Source: Malus domestica
Lineage: Eukaryota > Streptophyta > Magnoliopsida > Rosales > Rosaceae
Direction of reading: 5' to 3'
DNA: 64,000 bases
Assembly (NCBI RefSeq): GCF_042453785.1
Contig: NC_091664.1
Coordinates: 487,001 to 551,000, forward strand
Shown: piece after piece, positions 36,062 to 48,470 of the stretch
How the letters are laid out: each line of letters begins with the position of its first letter
Numbering within the stretch: the stretch's first letter is position 1
Notes under the pieces: generated by a model
The model's input: only the letters and a program-made list of their open reading frames with translations
The model's database searches: none
What the model was told of the DNA's origin: nothing
Program-made: the position numbers and the translations under genes

Positions 36062-36648
36062 TGTTGAAATGTCTCACATAGACCGTATCAATGAGAAAAT
36101 AAGAGTTTAATATCATAACCCCACTGCAACTAATATCGAGGCATTTTGTGATAAAACCTCATACCTAACGGATTGTGCATGTGGTAATTACCAAGTTGGG
36201 GACAATATTGGTGTTGTTGGAAGTGGGTTGTATGGCCCGTCTCTATGATAATTCTATATGATATCAAAGCCAAGGAACGGGCCCGTACTATACTGCCACG
36301 TGATGGGTGGGTCCCCTGAGCCCCGCGCAATGATAGTGGGTCCCTTGGCCCCGTGTGTAGGGTGAGTCCCCTTGGCTCCACATGGTTATGGTTGTTGATG
36401 TGTGGATATCCCATATATGACCCACTAAATGGGTCTCACGTGAGGGGATGTGTTAAAATATCCCACATCAACTATATTAATGAGAAAAGAAGAGTTTAAA
36501 TATCCTAACCTCATTCCAACTAATACCGAGGCCTTTTGTGATAAAACCTCATACCTGACGAATTGTGCAAGTGGTAATTACCAAGTTTGGGACAATATCA
36601 GTGTTGTTGGAAGTGGCCCATATGGCCCGTCTTTCTGATAATCCTACA
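36062..36648 (+). mobile_element. TRIM element 2
   Basis: The LTRs are 36062-36258 and 36451-36648. They share gataaaacctcatacct and ggtaattaccaagtt and start tgttgaaat/tgttaaaat. A primer-binding-like TGATATCAAAGCC follows the first LTR at 36259-36271. A purine tract (gaggggatg) precedes the second. The flanks ctatt (36057-36061) and ttatt (36649-36653) are a 5-bp TSD with one difference. It has no coding capacity. Confidence 0.85.
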
Positions 36649-36710
36649 TTATTAAGCCACATTGTTATGTGCATCTTAAAGTGTATTGTTCATTGTTGCT
36701 TCAATAACTT

Positions 36711-36890
36711 CTTTTTTTTTTTTTTTGAAAAAAAATTGATATTATCTACACTAAGGAGATGAGGTAAGCTTAGCCTTACGATGGGCTAGCAATAGATGTG
36801 CTTCCACTTTGTCTTTGGCGAGAATCGAACATAAGATCTCTCACTTACAAGTGAAAAGGAATATCACTAAATCGTAGTATTAAGTGACAA
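36711..36890 (-). repeat. SINE-like repeat, reverse orientation
   Basis: It starts with a T/A-rich tail (plus strand) and contains gagaatcgaac, the reverse complement of the B-box seen at 12506. It also carries tctcacttacaagtga, shared with 48400-48425 and 12490. Confidence 0.7.
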
Positions 36891-37509
36891 TAATTTGTTA
36901 TTCTCTATAAACTTTGATACTCGTAATGTTCATGGACAAGTGTTTTAAAGCACGCCACCAAATCTATCAGGGACCAGCTGCCCTACAGTAACCCAATGAA
37001 CATATTCTACCTAGCATTCGCTTGCCACTTGCCAGTTAGGGAGACTTCTTACACTCCTCTTGATGCCACAAAAGGAAGAAACTAACTCTCCATATTACAA
37101 ATCGACTCACTTGTAGTCACCGATTGTAAAAAGAATGCAGAATTGTGTAAGTATCATAAATTCACCATTCAGGGGTAAGAACCTTCAGATATATACACCA
37201 GGAATGATTTGCCATTGCCTGAACTCGCCTCTAAAACCTCTACATACGCTGCCACTTCTGTAATACATGTAGATAATTGTCCGATATTAGATTAACAAAG
37301 ATAATAAGCCAATTAATAACTGAGGCAACCTATTATTCACAACATACCCCACCCCTCTAAGTGGAAGTGGAACCCCCTGAGATGCAGATGCCTTACAACT
37401 TCCCGCATGGATTACAAAAGAAATTGTGGCCAAGTTGCAACAACCTTTGTGATGAGATATATTCACCCAATTGTTGGACATGTCGATATAAATCATACAA
37501 ATACTTGTT
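36891..37509. other. Intergenic, nothing recognised
   Basis: No coding frame above background and no repeat structure noticed. Confidence 0.4.
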
Positions 37510-37514
37510 GTAAA

Positions 37515-38096
37515 TGTTGGAATAATTAGGGTGTAATTGCTATAATAAATCACATAGAAAATCAAGAAATAATTCACACAATTATATATCACAATAATGC
37601 ATGCACATGAGTAACCAATGTTACATGAACATGATATAATGGATTAGAAAAACCTAGAAAATATGGTTGAGGCAAGTGTTGGACACTTTGTCCTTAAGAC
37701 AAGTTTACTCCTCATTACGGTGCTCATGGTTGATCAGCGCATGTCTTCCAATATACAACGACCACGGCCTTGTAATAGTAGCACTCCAAATCACAAGGCT
37801 CCATGAACCACGATTGTGTTGAAAACTCTCTCATATGGACTCTATGAGACTCTCTAACATTTAATGCGCTCTATGTATGATTGTATAAAGAATGAAAGTT
37901 TTTTTGTGATTATCGGGGGCTTCCCTATTTATAGAATGTGAAATAACTCTTTGGAAAACATGTGACTATTCATGAAGAGTCAAAAGTTACAACTCTTCAT
38001 TTGAGTAGACACATCTTTCTACCAAAAGGCTCAACTTCTAATTTCCATTCAATTAATAAATTTAATATAATAATAATATTATTAAATTTTCCAACA
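37515..38096 (+). mobile_element. Solo LTR (582 bp, copia-type ends)
   Basis: It begins tgttggaata and ends ttccaaca, a perfect inverted terminus. It has ctatttatag (37926-37935) as a candidate TATA. It is flanked by the TSD gtaaa at 37510-37514 and 38097-38101. Orientation is inferred only from the TATA position. Confidence 0.88.
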
Positions 38097-38429
38097 GTAA
38101 AAAAGGGAAAGAACATAATAGTAATTGACTTCTTTAGATATAAAAAGGTTGAGAGAATTCACCATTTTGTGAGAAGTTTCTTCCCTTATGTATGACCACA
38201 AGCGTATACCTAACCTAAGCTAGGCTAGTATTCAAAATTTCCACGCTGCTCAGGGAAATAAAACCAGTGCAGGGGATACTGGAAAACCGAGTGAAAATGA
38301 AAATGTTCCAAACATCTTGGAATGTACAGGACGGATTTATTATTCACTGAAAGAACACAACTTGCATACCATTTTTATCGCTTCCCTAAATGTAAAAGTA
38401 AATTCTCAGAGAAGATTGGCATGGCTATT
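38097..38429. other. Intergenic/5' flank of copia element
   Basis: No gene. It does not align with the 3' LTR of the adjacent copia element, so most of that element's 5' LTR has been lost or replaced here. Confidence 0.5.
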
Positions 38430-38617
38430 TATTCAAATCTTCATTGAATCACACCAAAATTCATATAATCTAACATGGCCTCAGAGCCAGGTTGCATCAT
38501 CTACAACTAGGCGTGAATCTGTGAAGCGTGCATCAAAGAACTCAAACTGATTGTCAAGCTTTGTTACTGAAAGAAAATTCAGAGAAGAAATCTCAGTGAT
38601 CTTGAATTGAGTCTCAT

Positions 38618-39853
38618 ATGGCTGGATCAAGTGATGCTGATCTTTGAGCACCGGTGTTCAATGGAGACAACTTCGATTTCTATCATATTCGGATAAAGAC
38701 CATATTTCGATCTCACGAACTCTGGGATATCATCGAGAAAGGTTTCGCTACTCCGACAAAGAAGGATGAAGAACTCACTGAAGCTGAGAGCAAGCTATTG
38801 AATGAAAACATTGTCAAAGATGCAAAGGCACTTGGAATCATCCAAAGGGCGGTTTCCAATCAGATCTTCCCTAGAATCACCATCCAAGATACTGCAAATG
38901 CTGCTGGGAATGTCCTGAAACAAGAATTTGTGGGAGATAAACAGGTAAGAGTTGTGAAACTCCAAGGCTTACGCCGCAATTTTGAATATACTATAATGGG
39001 TGAGAATGAAGCTTTCTCTGCATATCTAGTTAGACTATTTGATTTGATTAGTCAAATGAGAGGTTATGGTGAAGATATTAGTAATCAGAGAATTGTTCAA
39101 AAATTGTTGATAAGCTTACCTAGATCTTATGATAGTATTGCCTCTGTGATTGAAAATACTAAGGATCTAGATACTGTTGACATTCAAGATGTTGTGGCTA
39201 TTCTAAAGGGATATGAACAAAGAATTGATAGGCATGATGAGATTCAAATTGAGAAGGCATTTGTTAGACTCAATATTGCTCCAAAACAAAATAAGTACAA
39301 TGGGAATCAAGGGTTCAAGCCATAGAAAAATTGGAAGTCAAAGGGGAAGAAATGAGATAATAAACCTGCAAATCAAGCTAGAAGAGTTGGAGGTACCTCT
39401 GAAGGAGCTAAGAATCCTTGTATACACTATGATAAATTACATTTTGGTGAATGTTGGTTCAAGGATAATCCTAGGTGCCATAATTGCCACAAGTTAGGAC
39501 ATATTGCAAAAGATTGTCGTGGCAAGAAAAAGAAGGCTAACCAACATGTAAACTTTGTTAACCAAGTCAATGATACTACTACAATGTTTTATGCCTGTAA
39601 CAATGCCATTGTGAAGAAATGTGAAGACATATGGTATGTGGATAGTGGATGCAGCAACCACATAACTGGAAGGGAGGATTTATTGGTTGACATTGACAGG
39701 ACAATGATTGTTAAAGTTGAAATGGGCATTGGTCAGCTTATTAATGTCACAGGAAAGGGAAATTTGGTAATTGAAACCAAAATGGGGAGAAGATATATCA
39801 ATGAGGTAATGTTGGTTCCAGGTTTGAAAGAAAACTTGCTCAGTGTAGGATAG
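38618..39853 (+). pseudogene. Copia gag and protease, with stop codons
   Basis: The start is ATG 38618, with an early in-frame TGA at 38645-38647. A UBN2/copia-type Gag follows (FNGDNFDFYHIR to VAILKGYEQRI), with stops near 39323 and 39352. A CCHC zinc knuckle (CHNCHKLGHIAKDC) lies at 39476-39517. Protease has the DSG catalytic triplet at 39641-39649 in WYVDSGCSNHITG. A TAG closes this stretch at 39851-39853. All parts share one frame, so nonsense changes rather than frameshifts broke it. Confidence 0.88.
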
Positions 39854-41222
39854 ATGATGGAACATGGTTACTTTCTTGTGTTTGGTGGTACAAATGCTGA
39901 GATATATGATGATTGCTATATGTCAAACTTGGTGGCCAAAATACCAATGAAAGGAAATAGAAGTTTTCCCTTGAAACTTCAACATGAGATGCAGATTGTT
40001 CTAAAAGCTGGTGTGTGTAAGTCATCTATGATTTGGCATAGGAGGCTAGGACATTTAAATATGGGCAATCTGAGGCAACTCAAAGAACATGATATGGTGT
40101 TGGGATTGCCTAAACTCAAAGTGACAGATGAGATATGTGAACGATGTGCAGCATTGCAGAGATGCATTTCCAAATGAAGTATCATATATAGCTTCTCTTC
40201 ATCTAGAACTCATTCACTCGGATATTTGTAGGCATATGCAAACTCTTACTAAGGCTGGGAATAGGTATTTCCTTACCTTTATAGATCACTACACTCGAAT
40301 GTGTTGGGTCTATTTCTTGATAAACAAGTCTGAGGTGTTTGGTATATTTAAGAAGTTTAAGGCTACATCTGAGTTACAAAGTGGTTACCAGTTAAAGAAG
40401 TTAAGGAATGATAGAGGAGGGGAGTATACATCTATTGAATTCATAGAGTTTTGTGAAGAAATGGGCATGGAAAGATAGCTAACAGTGGTCTACACACCAC
40501 ATCAAAATGGTGTAGCTGGGAGGAAGAATAGAACCATAGTGGAAATGGCAAAATGTATGATGATTGAGAAGGGAGTTCTATTTGATTTATGGGTAGAAGC
40601 TGTCAACACAACAGTGTATATCTTGAATAGATATCCCACTAAGTCTCTTGATAAAACGACCCCATTTGAGGCATATAGTGGGGGGAAGCCATAAATCAAA
40701 CACATGAAGACCTTTGGTTCTATATGCTATGCCCACATTCCAAGTCAACTTAGGCAGAAGCTAGATGAAACCAATGCTAAATGCATTTTGTTTTTTGGGT
40801 ATGGCACATGTGAGAAAGGTTATAGACTCTATGACTTTATTTCAAAGAAGATAATTGTGTCAAGGGATGTGATATTTGATGAAAATGCTTGCTGGGATTG
40901 GAAATCTCAATATGAAAAGTACATTAGTGTACCAATGTCTAAAGTGGGAATATGTGAACAATGGGAAGAAAGGAGTTCAAGTGACAAATGTGATGTAAAT
41001 GATGAGTCTCTTATACCAGCATCTGAAACTTGTGAAGTAATTGAAAATGGTTCAAGATTGGTTCCAATGCAGAATAGCACAGGTCCCCAAGACTATGATC
41101 ACACTCCATTGAAGTTCAAAAGCTTGACAAAAGTGTATGCAAAATGCAATTTGTGCATAGTTGAGTCTGAGAACTTTGAGGAGGCAACAAAAGATGAGTT
41201 ATGGCAGAAGGCAATGAAGGCA
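39854..41222 (+). pseudogene. Copia integrase region
   Basis: The pre-integrase zinc-binding region (HRRLGHLNMGNL, ICERC) is followed by a frameshift near 40150 into frame 3. The integrase core then follows with HSDI, RNDRGGEYTS and VYTPHQNGVAGRKNRTIVE, interrupted by stops at 40476-40478 and 40692-40694. The C-terminal part (FGSICYAHIP, GYRLYD, VSRDVIFDE) ends at a stop at 41223-41225. Confidence 0.88.
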
Positions 41223-41225
41223 TAA

Positions 41226-42720
41226 ATTGTTATGATAGAGAAAAACTGCACTTGGGAACTTGTGGGCAGACCATTTGATAAATCAGTAGTTGGTGTCTAT
41301 ACAGAAGAATCAGGCAAGGTTGGTTGCTAAGGAATACTCTAAAAAGCCTGGGGTCGATTTCAATGAGACATTTGCCCTTATGGCAATGCTTGACACCACT
41401 ATAACTCTAATTGGACTTGCTGCACATAAAGGTTGGAAGTTGTTCCAACTTGATGTGAAATCTGCATTCCTGAATGGAGTTCTAAATAAAAAAATGTATG
41501 TGGACCAGCCACTTGGATTTGTAATTGCAGGTAAGAAGGACAAGGTTTGCAAGCTTAAGAATGCTTTGTATGGTTTGAAACAGGCACCAAGAGCTTGGTA
41601 CAAAGAGATTGATTCCTATTTTTGTGGCTCTGGTTTTCATAGAAGTCCAAGTGAGGCAACTCTTTACATCAAGGCAACTGAGGCAAGAATTCTCATTGTG
41701 TCCTTATATGTGAATGACATTATATACACAGGGAGTTCTAGTGCATTGATGGATGAATTTAAAGCATAAATGATAAGAAAATATGAAATGTCAGATCTTG
41801 GTTTATTGCATCATTTCTTGAGGCTTTGAGTGATTCAAACAGAAGGATGCATTTTTCTGCATCAAAAGAAATATGCAAGGACCTTATTGGAGAAGTTTGG
41901 ATTGAAAGATTGCAAACCTGTTGCAACTCCACTTGCAACAAATGAAAAGTTAAGCAAAATAGATGGGAGTGAGATGGCTGATGAAAGTCTTTATAGATAG
42001 ATGGTTGGTAGCTTGCTATACTTAACAACGACAATACCTGATATCATGTTTGCTGCAAGTTTGCTAGCTTGATTCATGCACAATCCAACTAGAAAACACA
42101 TGGGAATTGTAAATAGGGTGGGAATTGTAAATAGGGTGCTGAGATATATCCAAGGAACACTGGATTATAGAATTGCAAATGAGAAAGGCAAAGATGATGT
42201 GCTTATTGGCTATTGTGATAATGATCAGGTAAGAAGTGAAGATGACATGAATAGCACTTCTGGTTATGCTTTTAGTTTTGGTTCTGGAGCATTTTCTTGG
42301 GCCTCAATCAAGCAAAGCAATGTAGCACTTTCCATTGCAGAGGTTGAATATGTTAATGTTGCAAAAGCAACTGCTCAAGCCATTTGGTTAAGGTTTGTTC
42401 TCTCAGATTTTAGTGAGGAACAAGTAGAGCCTACTCAAATTCTATGTGATAACACCTCTGCCATTGTGATGTCAAAGAATTTAGTGGCACATCACAAGAC
42501 AAGGCATATCAACATAAGGTTTCACTTTATCCGAGATGCATTACAGAATGGTGGTGTATTGCAGTACTGAGAAGCAAATTGTAGATATATTCACAAAGGC
42601 CTTGGCAATGGATCGATTTGAATGCTTGAGGAAAGCTTTGGGTGTGATTTCTGCTAAACACTCAGAAGGGAGTGTTTTTGTTTTTAGCATAAATAAGTTT
42701 ATTCATTTTACTTGTTTTAA
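41226..42720 (+). pseudogene. Copia reverse transcriptase and RNase H
   Basis: RT resumes in another frame at about 41290 after an apparent small deletion at its N-terminus. [11 protein letters not shown] and [12 protein letters not shown] are clear. The catalytic YVDD box reads YVND (near 41710), so one metal-binding aspartate is lost. Stops occur at 41767-41769 and at several points to 42075. RNase H carries STSGYAFSFGSGAFSWASIKQ, the catalytic-region IAEVEY and ILCDNTSAIVMSKN. A perfect 18-bp tandem duplication (starting gggaattgtaaatagg) at 42103-42138 repeats six residues. A frameshift near 42550 precedes the DIFTKAL tail. Confidence 0.9.
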
Positions 42721-44697
42721 TTAGAGCCATTGGATTACATTCCAAATGGATGCTCTAGATTAAGTTAGAGTAAGTGGTGTTGAGTGACACATGTATCTAT
42801 CTCATAGGATAGATTAAGGATGGGCACGGGCTGGGCCGGGCCCAAATTTGTAGGAACCAGACTCGACCCATTTTAAAATGCAATAGGCTGGGTATATGAA
42901 TTTTGAGATTTGGAACAAAACCTAACCCGACCCATTTTAAACGGGACAAGTCCACGGGTCCAAATTACTTTTTATTTTATTTTATTTTAAGAACAAGTTA
43001 TTTGGATTGTGTATATAGAATAGCTCATTAGAAAACAATGAGAAAGGCTCTGTTGTCAGTACAAGGCGTTCACAGCCTTTTCCCAGTTCTCAAATGGGTG
43101 AATACATTTTTCCCTGCCAATAGTTACAAATAAAAGCTTATAAAGATGAGTTTACATTCAAATCCAATCTGCATGAAATGGTCAAAGTTAAAACTTAAAA
43201 GGGGATTTTGAATACCTACTCCTGATCATATTTGGTGTCAACTTGCTAGGCTTACATACGTGATAGTCTACAGATTGCAAACATATATTGCATCTCAACA
43301 TCAAATTGGGAATTTCAAATCGATTAAATTTCAGAACTTGAATCTAAATGGTTTACCAGATGTTCATCACGCTCATTTGGAACCACTAATGGGAGAGATG
43401 GGGATCTCGCCGCCTCCAATGGCCGCACTGTCACCACCACTGGGAAACTGCATTTTGTCTGTTAATACCATATTCATCACCAACATTGGAATCAAAATCC
43501 ATTTCACCAAACTCACTACTAAAACTTCCAAAGCATGCCTCAGTACCTTCCAGATCCAATAAAATCAAACCTAAGGCTAATCCCAAATCCCACAAAATTC
43601 AAGTAGACCCTACCAATTAAACCCCTAATCTAGTAGGAATCAGCTTAAATACCACAACTTTTTTAAACTTTACCACATTTAGAATACTAAACCCTGAAAT
43701 TAATTTCTTAAGAACAATGCAAAACCTGAGACAGGTTCCCCTTAAATAGTTCAAAATAACGCACCGATCCAACGAAATTTTCACTTATGGAGAAAGTCAG
43801 AGATTACATAATGGAAAACCTAAGACGGACCCCTTAAATAGTTCAAAATAATGCAAATTTAAACCCTTGGATTTTCTTGAAATCCCATATGATTACAGAA
43901 TGCAGAGAGTCAGAGATTGCAGAGTCAGAAAGGGCATATATCTAGAAAACCATAAATCCCTAAATCTGAAAAATTAATCAGAGAGAATCAGAGATTGTAG
44001 AATGCAGAGACTCCAGATAGTTAAGATTTAAGAAATTATAGCACCTTAATTTGGGTGGAGATGAGAAGAAGGTGGTCGATTTCGATTTGCAGGATCATGG
44101 TGGTGTTCTAGATGGTGTTCTAGATGGTGGTGATGGGGTAGTCGCGATTAGGAGGAAAAGGTGGTGATGGTGGTTGCACCTCGCAAATCGCCAAAGAGAG
44201 AGACAGAGACGGAGAATTGGCGATGGCTGCTGCAAAGAGTAGAGGAAGAAGATGAGATTGGGTGAGGAAGATCCAAATTATCCAATCGAATGGTAGAGAG
44301 TGAAGGTGGAATAATCATTGAATTCATCCAATATCCCATATTAGAAATAGTTAGGGTCAAGGGCCCGTTCCTCTTAATATTTGGATCCGCCGCCCCCCCT
44401 CAGGGAACCGCGAGGATTCCCCCCGACCCACGGGTCCAGGGCCCGTTTGCCAATCCTAGAATAGATGACATGGAGGGCTAAGATAATTTCTTTCTGGTAG
44501 AAGAGAAAGGGAGGGATTATTCCCTTTCGGTTGCAACGGTCATATTCCAAGTGCAATTGGAGAGAGAGAAGTGAATCAATGAAATCATTCTTGTTGCTCC
44601 CACTACTGTGAATACTCTCTCTGAAATTCTTCATTCTTCTCTCTAAGAAATTTATTCAATCTCCATTGAACCACACCAAAATTCATATAATCTAACA
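42673..44697 (+). repeat. Copia 3' LTR split by a DNA transposon
   Basis: It starts tgtttttg directly after the polypurine tract and ends tctaaca. The LTR itself is 42673-42817 plus about 44465-44697, roughly 380 bp once the insert is removed. Confidence 0.7.
42818..44456. mobile_element. hAT-like non-autonomous DNA transposon (about 1.6 kb)
   Basis: The left end ggatgggcacggg resembles the reverse complement of the right end, ggattggcaaacggg. The flanks tagattaa (42810-42817) and tagaatag (44457-44464) match at 6 of 8 positions, as for an aged 8-bp hAT TSD. Subterminal sequence is rich in gggcc/acccgacc words at both ends. No transposase is seen. Confidence 0.6.
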
Positions 44698-46281
44698 GCA
44701 TCTTCTGGTGGGGCAGCATATCAAAATCAGACTACAGAAAAGAAAGTAATCAGTTCGAATCAAAAGTAAAGTTAACAACCCGACCCCTTCCAAAAAGTGG
44801 AAAGAACGACAAAAGACAATAGCCCAAAATGAGTTTGCTCTCTAAGACGGTAAGAATTAAGAAAGATGCTCAACAAAATTCAGAAAGAACAAGAGAATTA
44901 GTTTTCATTTTTTAAATAAGGGTTCAAGCAACTAATAACCGGAAATCTAACAACGGTAATAAATGATAAACCTAATTATCCTACATGTAATCCGAGTCAA
45001 CAATCCAAGCCAAATGATTACATAAGTCAGCAATCCACACGCCTGCAGTCTCTACAACCCTAGCTTAAGTTCTTTCAATAAACACAAATGTCAAATTAAG
45101 ACACAGACATGGGGTTCCAGGCATGTCATGTTCCCACATTTTAGACAACACTGAAAGCTAAAGACCATTCAAATTAAGCATGGTTGTTAGTAAGAAGTCC
45201 TTCAAATGAAGCGTTTGTAGAATTAACACTTGATAGATTGCAGAGATTTGAGTTGCTGGCATAGGTTCTATTCACTCAATCATGCAAGGCAAGATATATC
45301 TGATTAAACTACATTAACAAATCAATGTTTTCTTAGCTAGTTGAAATTCCCCATTGCAAGCTTACCAGCAAAAGATAACGAAACTTGACTAGATGTTTTT
45401 TACCCCTTATCGCCACCTTTAGTCTCAAACACACATTTTCTTGCGTTTTTGCGGGCCATCAGCAACCTAGTATTTAATATACATATAAAACAGGCATTAC
45501 AACTTCAAACGTAAAAGCGTTAATTATAGATCTGCAAATAAGAAGAATATTGTGATGAAAATCAGAAAAAAACTGCATTCTCTCTCTCATACTGATTCAG
45601 AGAGAGAGCGAGGCAAAGGGTCAATATTTTGCTAAATATTCTCTACAGAAAAAGTTGTATTGTATATCTACTAAACAAGACCTGTTATTATTGTTAAAAG
45701 TTAAATATTATACCAAGCCTTATCAACCTGCGAGATATTAAGCGACATAATGCAACATAAAGTGCTGCTGGTAGTATTAAGTCATAGTGATATGGATTTT
45801 GAGATACATATCCACCAGCCAAACCATATAAGATGTTCAGCCACACAACCACATTCGGATATTGGATTCCCGGAGGCATAGTAGTACTAAGTCATAGTGA
45901 TATGGATTTTGAGGCAGGTTGGAGGATACATGACAAGCTTGTTTCTAGCCTGTTTGAAGATACAAAGTCGGGAAACTGTGAAAGGTCCAACATTGGTATG
46001 GTTTTGGGCCTAAGTTGAATTTTTTTCTTCAGTTAACACAGTTATTTTGGGTTTTCATTTTGGAAAATTAGCTACTTTGATTCCTTTTCGGATTTTGGTT
46101 GCACTTTTTGATCCCTCTCCCACAGAATTACTGTTCTAATCAAATTTGGGCATGAAAAGATGATACTGGTCTTCATTAATCAGAAACACACAAAACATTG
46201 TTATACTAATTACTCGCTAATTACGCCATTATACAACAACCCCCTTAGGTTCACACGAACAATACAAATTATTGATATTGC
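44698..46281. other. Intergenic, no gene seen
   Basis: A directly repeated taagtcatagtgatatgg occurs at about 45779-45805 and 45887-45915. Otherwise nothing is recognised. Confidence 0.5.
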
Positions 46282-46435
46282 GGTGTCAAGACGTAACGAG
46301 GGTTAATAGAGGGGGCGTTATTGCGGTTCAAGGGATTACGAGGGTTAATAGAGGAGCCGTTATTGTGGGGTTACGAAGGTTAATAGGGGGTGCTACTGCG
46401 GTGTCTAGGGCTTACAAGGTTAATAGGGGTGGATT
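46282..46435. repeat. Short tandem array, about four units of 35-44 bp
   Basis: Each unit contains the word ggttaatag followed by agggg or similar, and a preceding attacgag/cttacaag-type block. The 66-codon frame over it is a by-product of the array. Confidence 0.65.
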
Positions 46436-46622
46436 GAGGACTCGAAACTCCGAATCCGAGTCTGGCTATTAATTGTCGCTCAAGTACTGTCTTTATCTTT
46501 TTCTTATTTCAGTTCTTTTCTTTTTCCAAAGAGAATGCTAAGTATAACAATTTTAGATGACTTTGGCAAACCACGTGTTTGTCCCAAATAGAAAATAAAC
46601 ATGTTAATCAACATTTAATAAT

Positions 46623-46790
46623 GGGTAATGCTAGAAAGACTAAATTTGCAAACTAAATGATGTGTCACTAATAAAAATAAGCACGTTTGTCAACGTGTAA
46701 GTAATAAACCAATCATCAACTTCCATGTCCTTTAATTTTCAAAACTTTGTCTACAAATTTAGTCTCCTTAGCATTACTCCTTAAGTAATA
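46623..46790. repeat. MITE with gggtaatgct terminal repeats
   Basis: The left end gggtaatgctagaaagac continues with taaatttg. The right end is its inverted counterpart (caaatttagtctccttagc, then attactcc). It is 168 bp. Confidence 0.75.
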
Positions 46791-46994
46791 ATTCAATCAT
46801 CAACAACTCCGTTTGTAGTAGAAACTTGCAAGTAGAACAAACTCAATCTTTAACATCCTAGGGCTCAAGGACTCTCTAATGCTTTGATGAATCTATCAAT
46901 CTAATAAGATGTTCCAAAGCTCTATGCTACCGGAGAGATCGGTAGTAACTGCTTATTGGGAGATATATATTTGACTTATCTACACGTACAGGGA

Positions 46995-47194
46995 GCTTAA
47001 GGGGAGGGATCCCCATTTTTTCAAAAAAAATGGGGACACGCTCCCCACCGTTAGATTGATTTTAATGAAATTATGTGGTTGAGATTAAAACACAGGCCAT
47101 CGAATCTCAACCACAGGATTTCATTTAATTCAAATCCAACGGTGGGGAGCGTGTCCCAATTTTTTTGAAAAAATGGGGATCCCTCCCCTTAAGC
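46995..47194. repeat. Foldback MITE
   Basis: Nearly the whole 200 bp is an inverted repeat: gcttaaggggagggatcccc at the left, with its complement at the right. The middle arms contain ggggacacgctccccaccg and its inverted copy. Confidence 0.8.
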
Positions 47195-47372
47195 AATTCC
47201 TCTACACGTATATACGAGTCAATATGCAATTAGGAATACCAACTATATGTACATATAGCACCAAGCAAAATTAGTCACCAAATTGCAGCTAGATACCTAG
47301 AACCAGACTCACCAGACCTAGCACAGTTTGGGACACATGCAATGCTTGAGGTGAACGTTGTTCGCTAGCTAG

Positions 47373-47571
47373 GGACATGGATCCTCTCCGGATCCAATTG
47401 TCCTAATTCTAGGGATTCATCAATTCGGACCGTTGAAATTTGATCCAACGGTTACAAATAGGAGTCCACTTTAAAAGTTCTAATAATTTTAACCGTTGGA
47501 TCAAATTTCAATGGTCCGGATTGATGGATCATTAGGATTAGGACAATTGAATTCGGAGAGGATCCGTGTCC
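47373..47571. mobile_element. Foldback MITE with perfect 9-bp TSD
   Basis: The arms start ggacatggatcctctccg and end in the complement (cggagaggatccgtgtcc). The flanks are gctagctag at 47364-47372 and 47572-47580. The internal accgttgaaatttgatcc words resemble those in 14193-14411. Confidence 0.85.
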
Positions 47572-47939
47572 GCTAGCTAGCTAGTTAGCTAGGGCCTAGG
47601 GTTGGTAAATCAGCCGTAATGACAGAGGAGAACTAATGACACGGAAACTAAAAGGGTTGTGGGCTTAAGCTGGAAGGATATGTACGTATATGTACGTACA
47701 AATGTATTAAAGAGCGGGGCGTAGCCGAGGCGTCCAACAATATATATAATATAATATAGGTATATTTATAACAATATAATACTTTGTAAAAACAAATATA
47801 ATTATAACTAAATCAAAGATAATATCGTCTTCTTCATTACTAAGTCTAATTGTACTTGGAAACTATGTCATATAGTCTTAAAATGTTGTAATTATTTATT
47901 TTATTAAAAGCAATTATAGAGAACTTCAAGGAAAATAAG

Positions 47940-48250
47940 GATGAGTGGTCACAATTATAGGAAAATTTCAAGCGAAATAAAGGCTGAATGTTGCAATTAT
48001 AAGTAATTTAAAAGGAAATAAAGACTGAGTGGAGTAGTTATAGGGTATTTAAAATGATATAAATCACTAGTTATGCAAATTTAAAGGAAAATAAAGGGTT
48101 GAGTAGAGTATTTATAGGGTATTTAAAATGAAATAAATGGGATGGAGTATTTATAGGGTATTTAAAATGAAATAAATGGGGAAAATAACGGGTTGAGTGG
48201 ATTATTTATACGGTATTTAAAATGAAATAAAGGTTGATTGGAGAAATTAT
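47940..48250. repeat. Degenerate tandem repeat, about five units
   Basis: Units of about 40-60 bp share gtatttaaaatgaaataaa preceded by gagtatttatagg. The copies at 48095-48180 are nearly identical; the outer ones are decayed. Confidence 0.7.
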
Positions 48251-48291
48251 TATGGGAATTTGTTGGTTTTTTAAAACACTAGTACATACGT

Positions 48292-48470
48292 TTTTTTTTT
48301 TAACAAACAATATTATCTACTAAGGGGTGGGGGAGTGGCCTCTGCCTCACATTGAGCTAGCCATAATAATGTTGTTCGAATTCACCTTTTGGGAGAATCA
48401 AACCTAAGACCTCTCACTTACAAGTGAAGAGAAATATTATTAGACCGCAATACTAAGTGGTTGTATGTAT
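48292..48470 (-). repeat. SINE-like repeat, reverse orientation
   Basis: T-rich tail first on the plus strand, then tattatctactaaggggtg, and the reverse B-box near 48397. cctctcacttacaagtgaag is shared with 36840 and with a 70-bp fragment at 48826-48895. Confidence 0.7.

Larger units (their letters stand above)
38430..44697 (+). mobile_element. Decayed Ty1/copia retrotransposon
   Basis: The 5' LTR survives only as about 45 bp ending tctaaca at 38475, matching the end of the 3' LTR at 44697. A primer binding site variant (TGGCCTCAGAGCCAGG) begins at 38476. Gag-pol spans 38618 to about 42665. A purine tract (cagaagggag, 42663-42672) precedes the 3' LTR (42673-44697), which is itself split by a hAT-like insertion. 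The flank after 44697 is gcatc; a matching left TSD cannot be tested because the 5' end is truncated. Confidence 0.85.
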
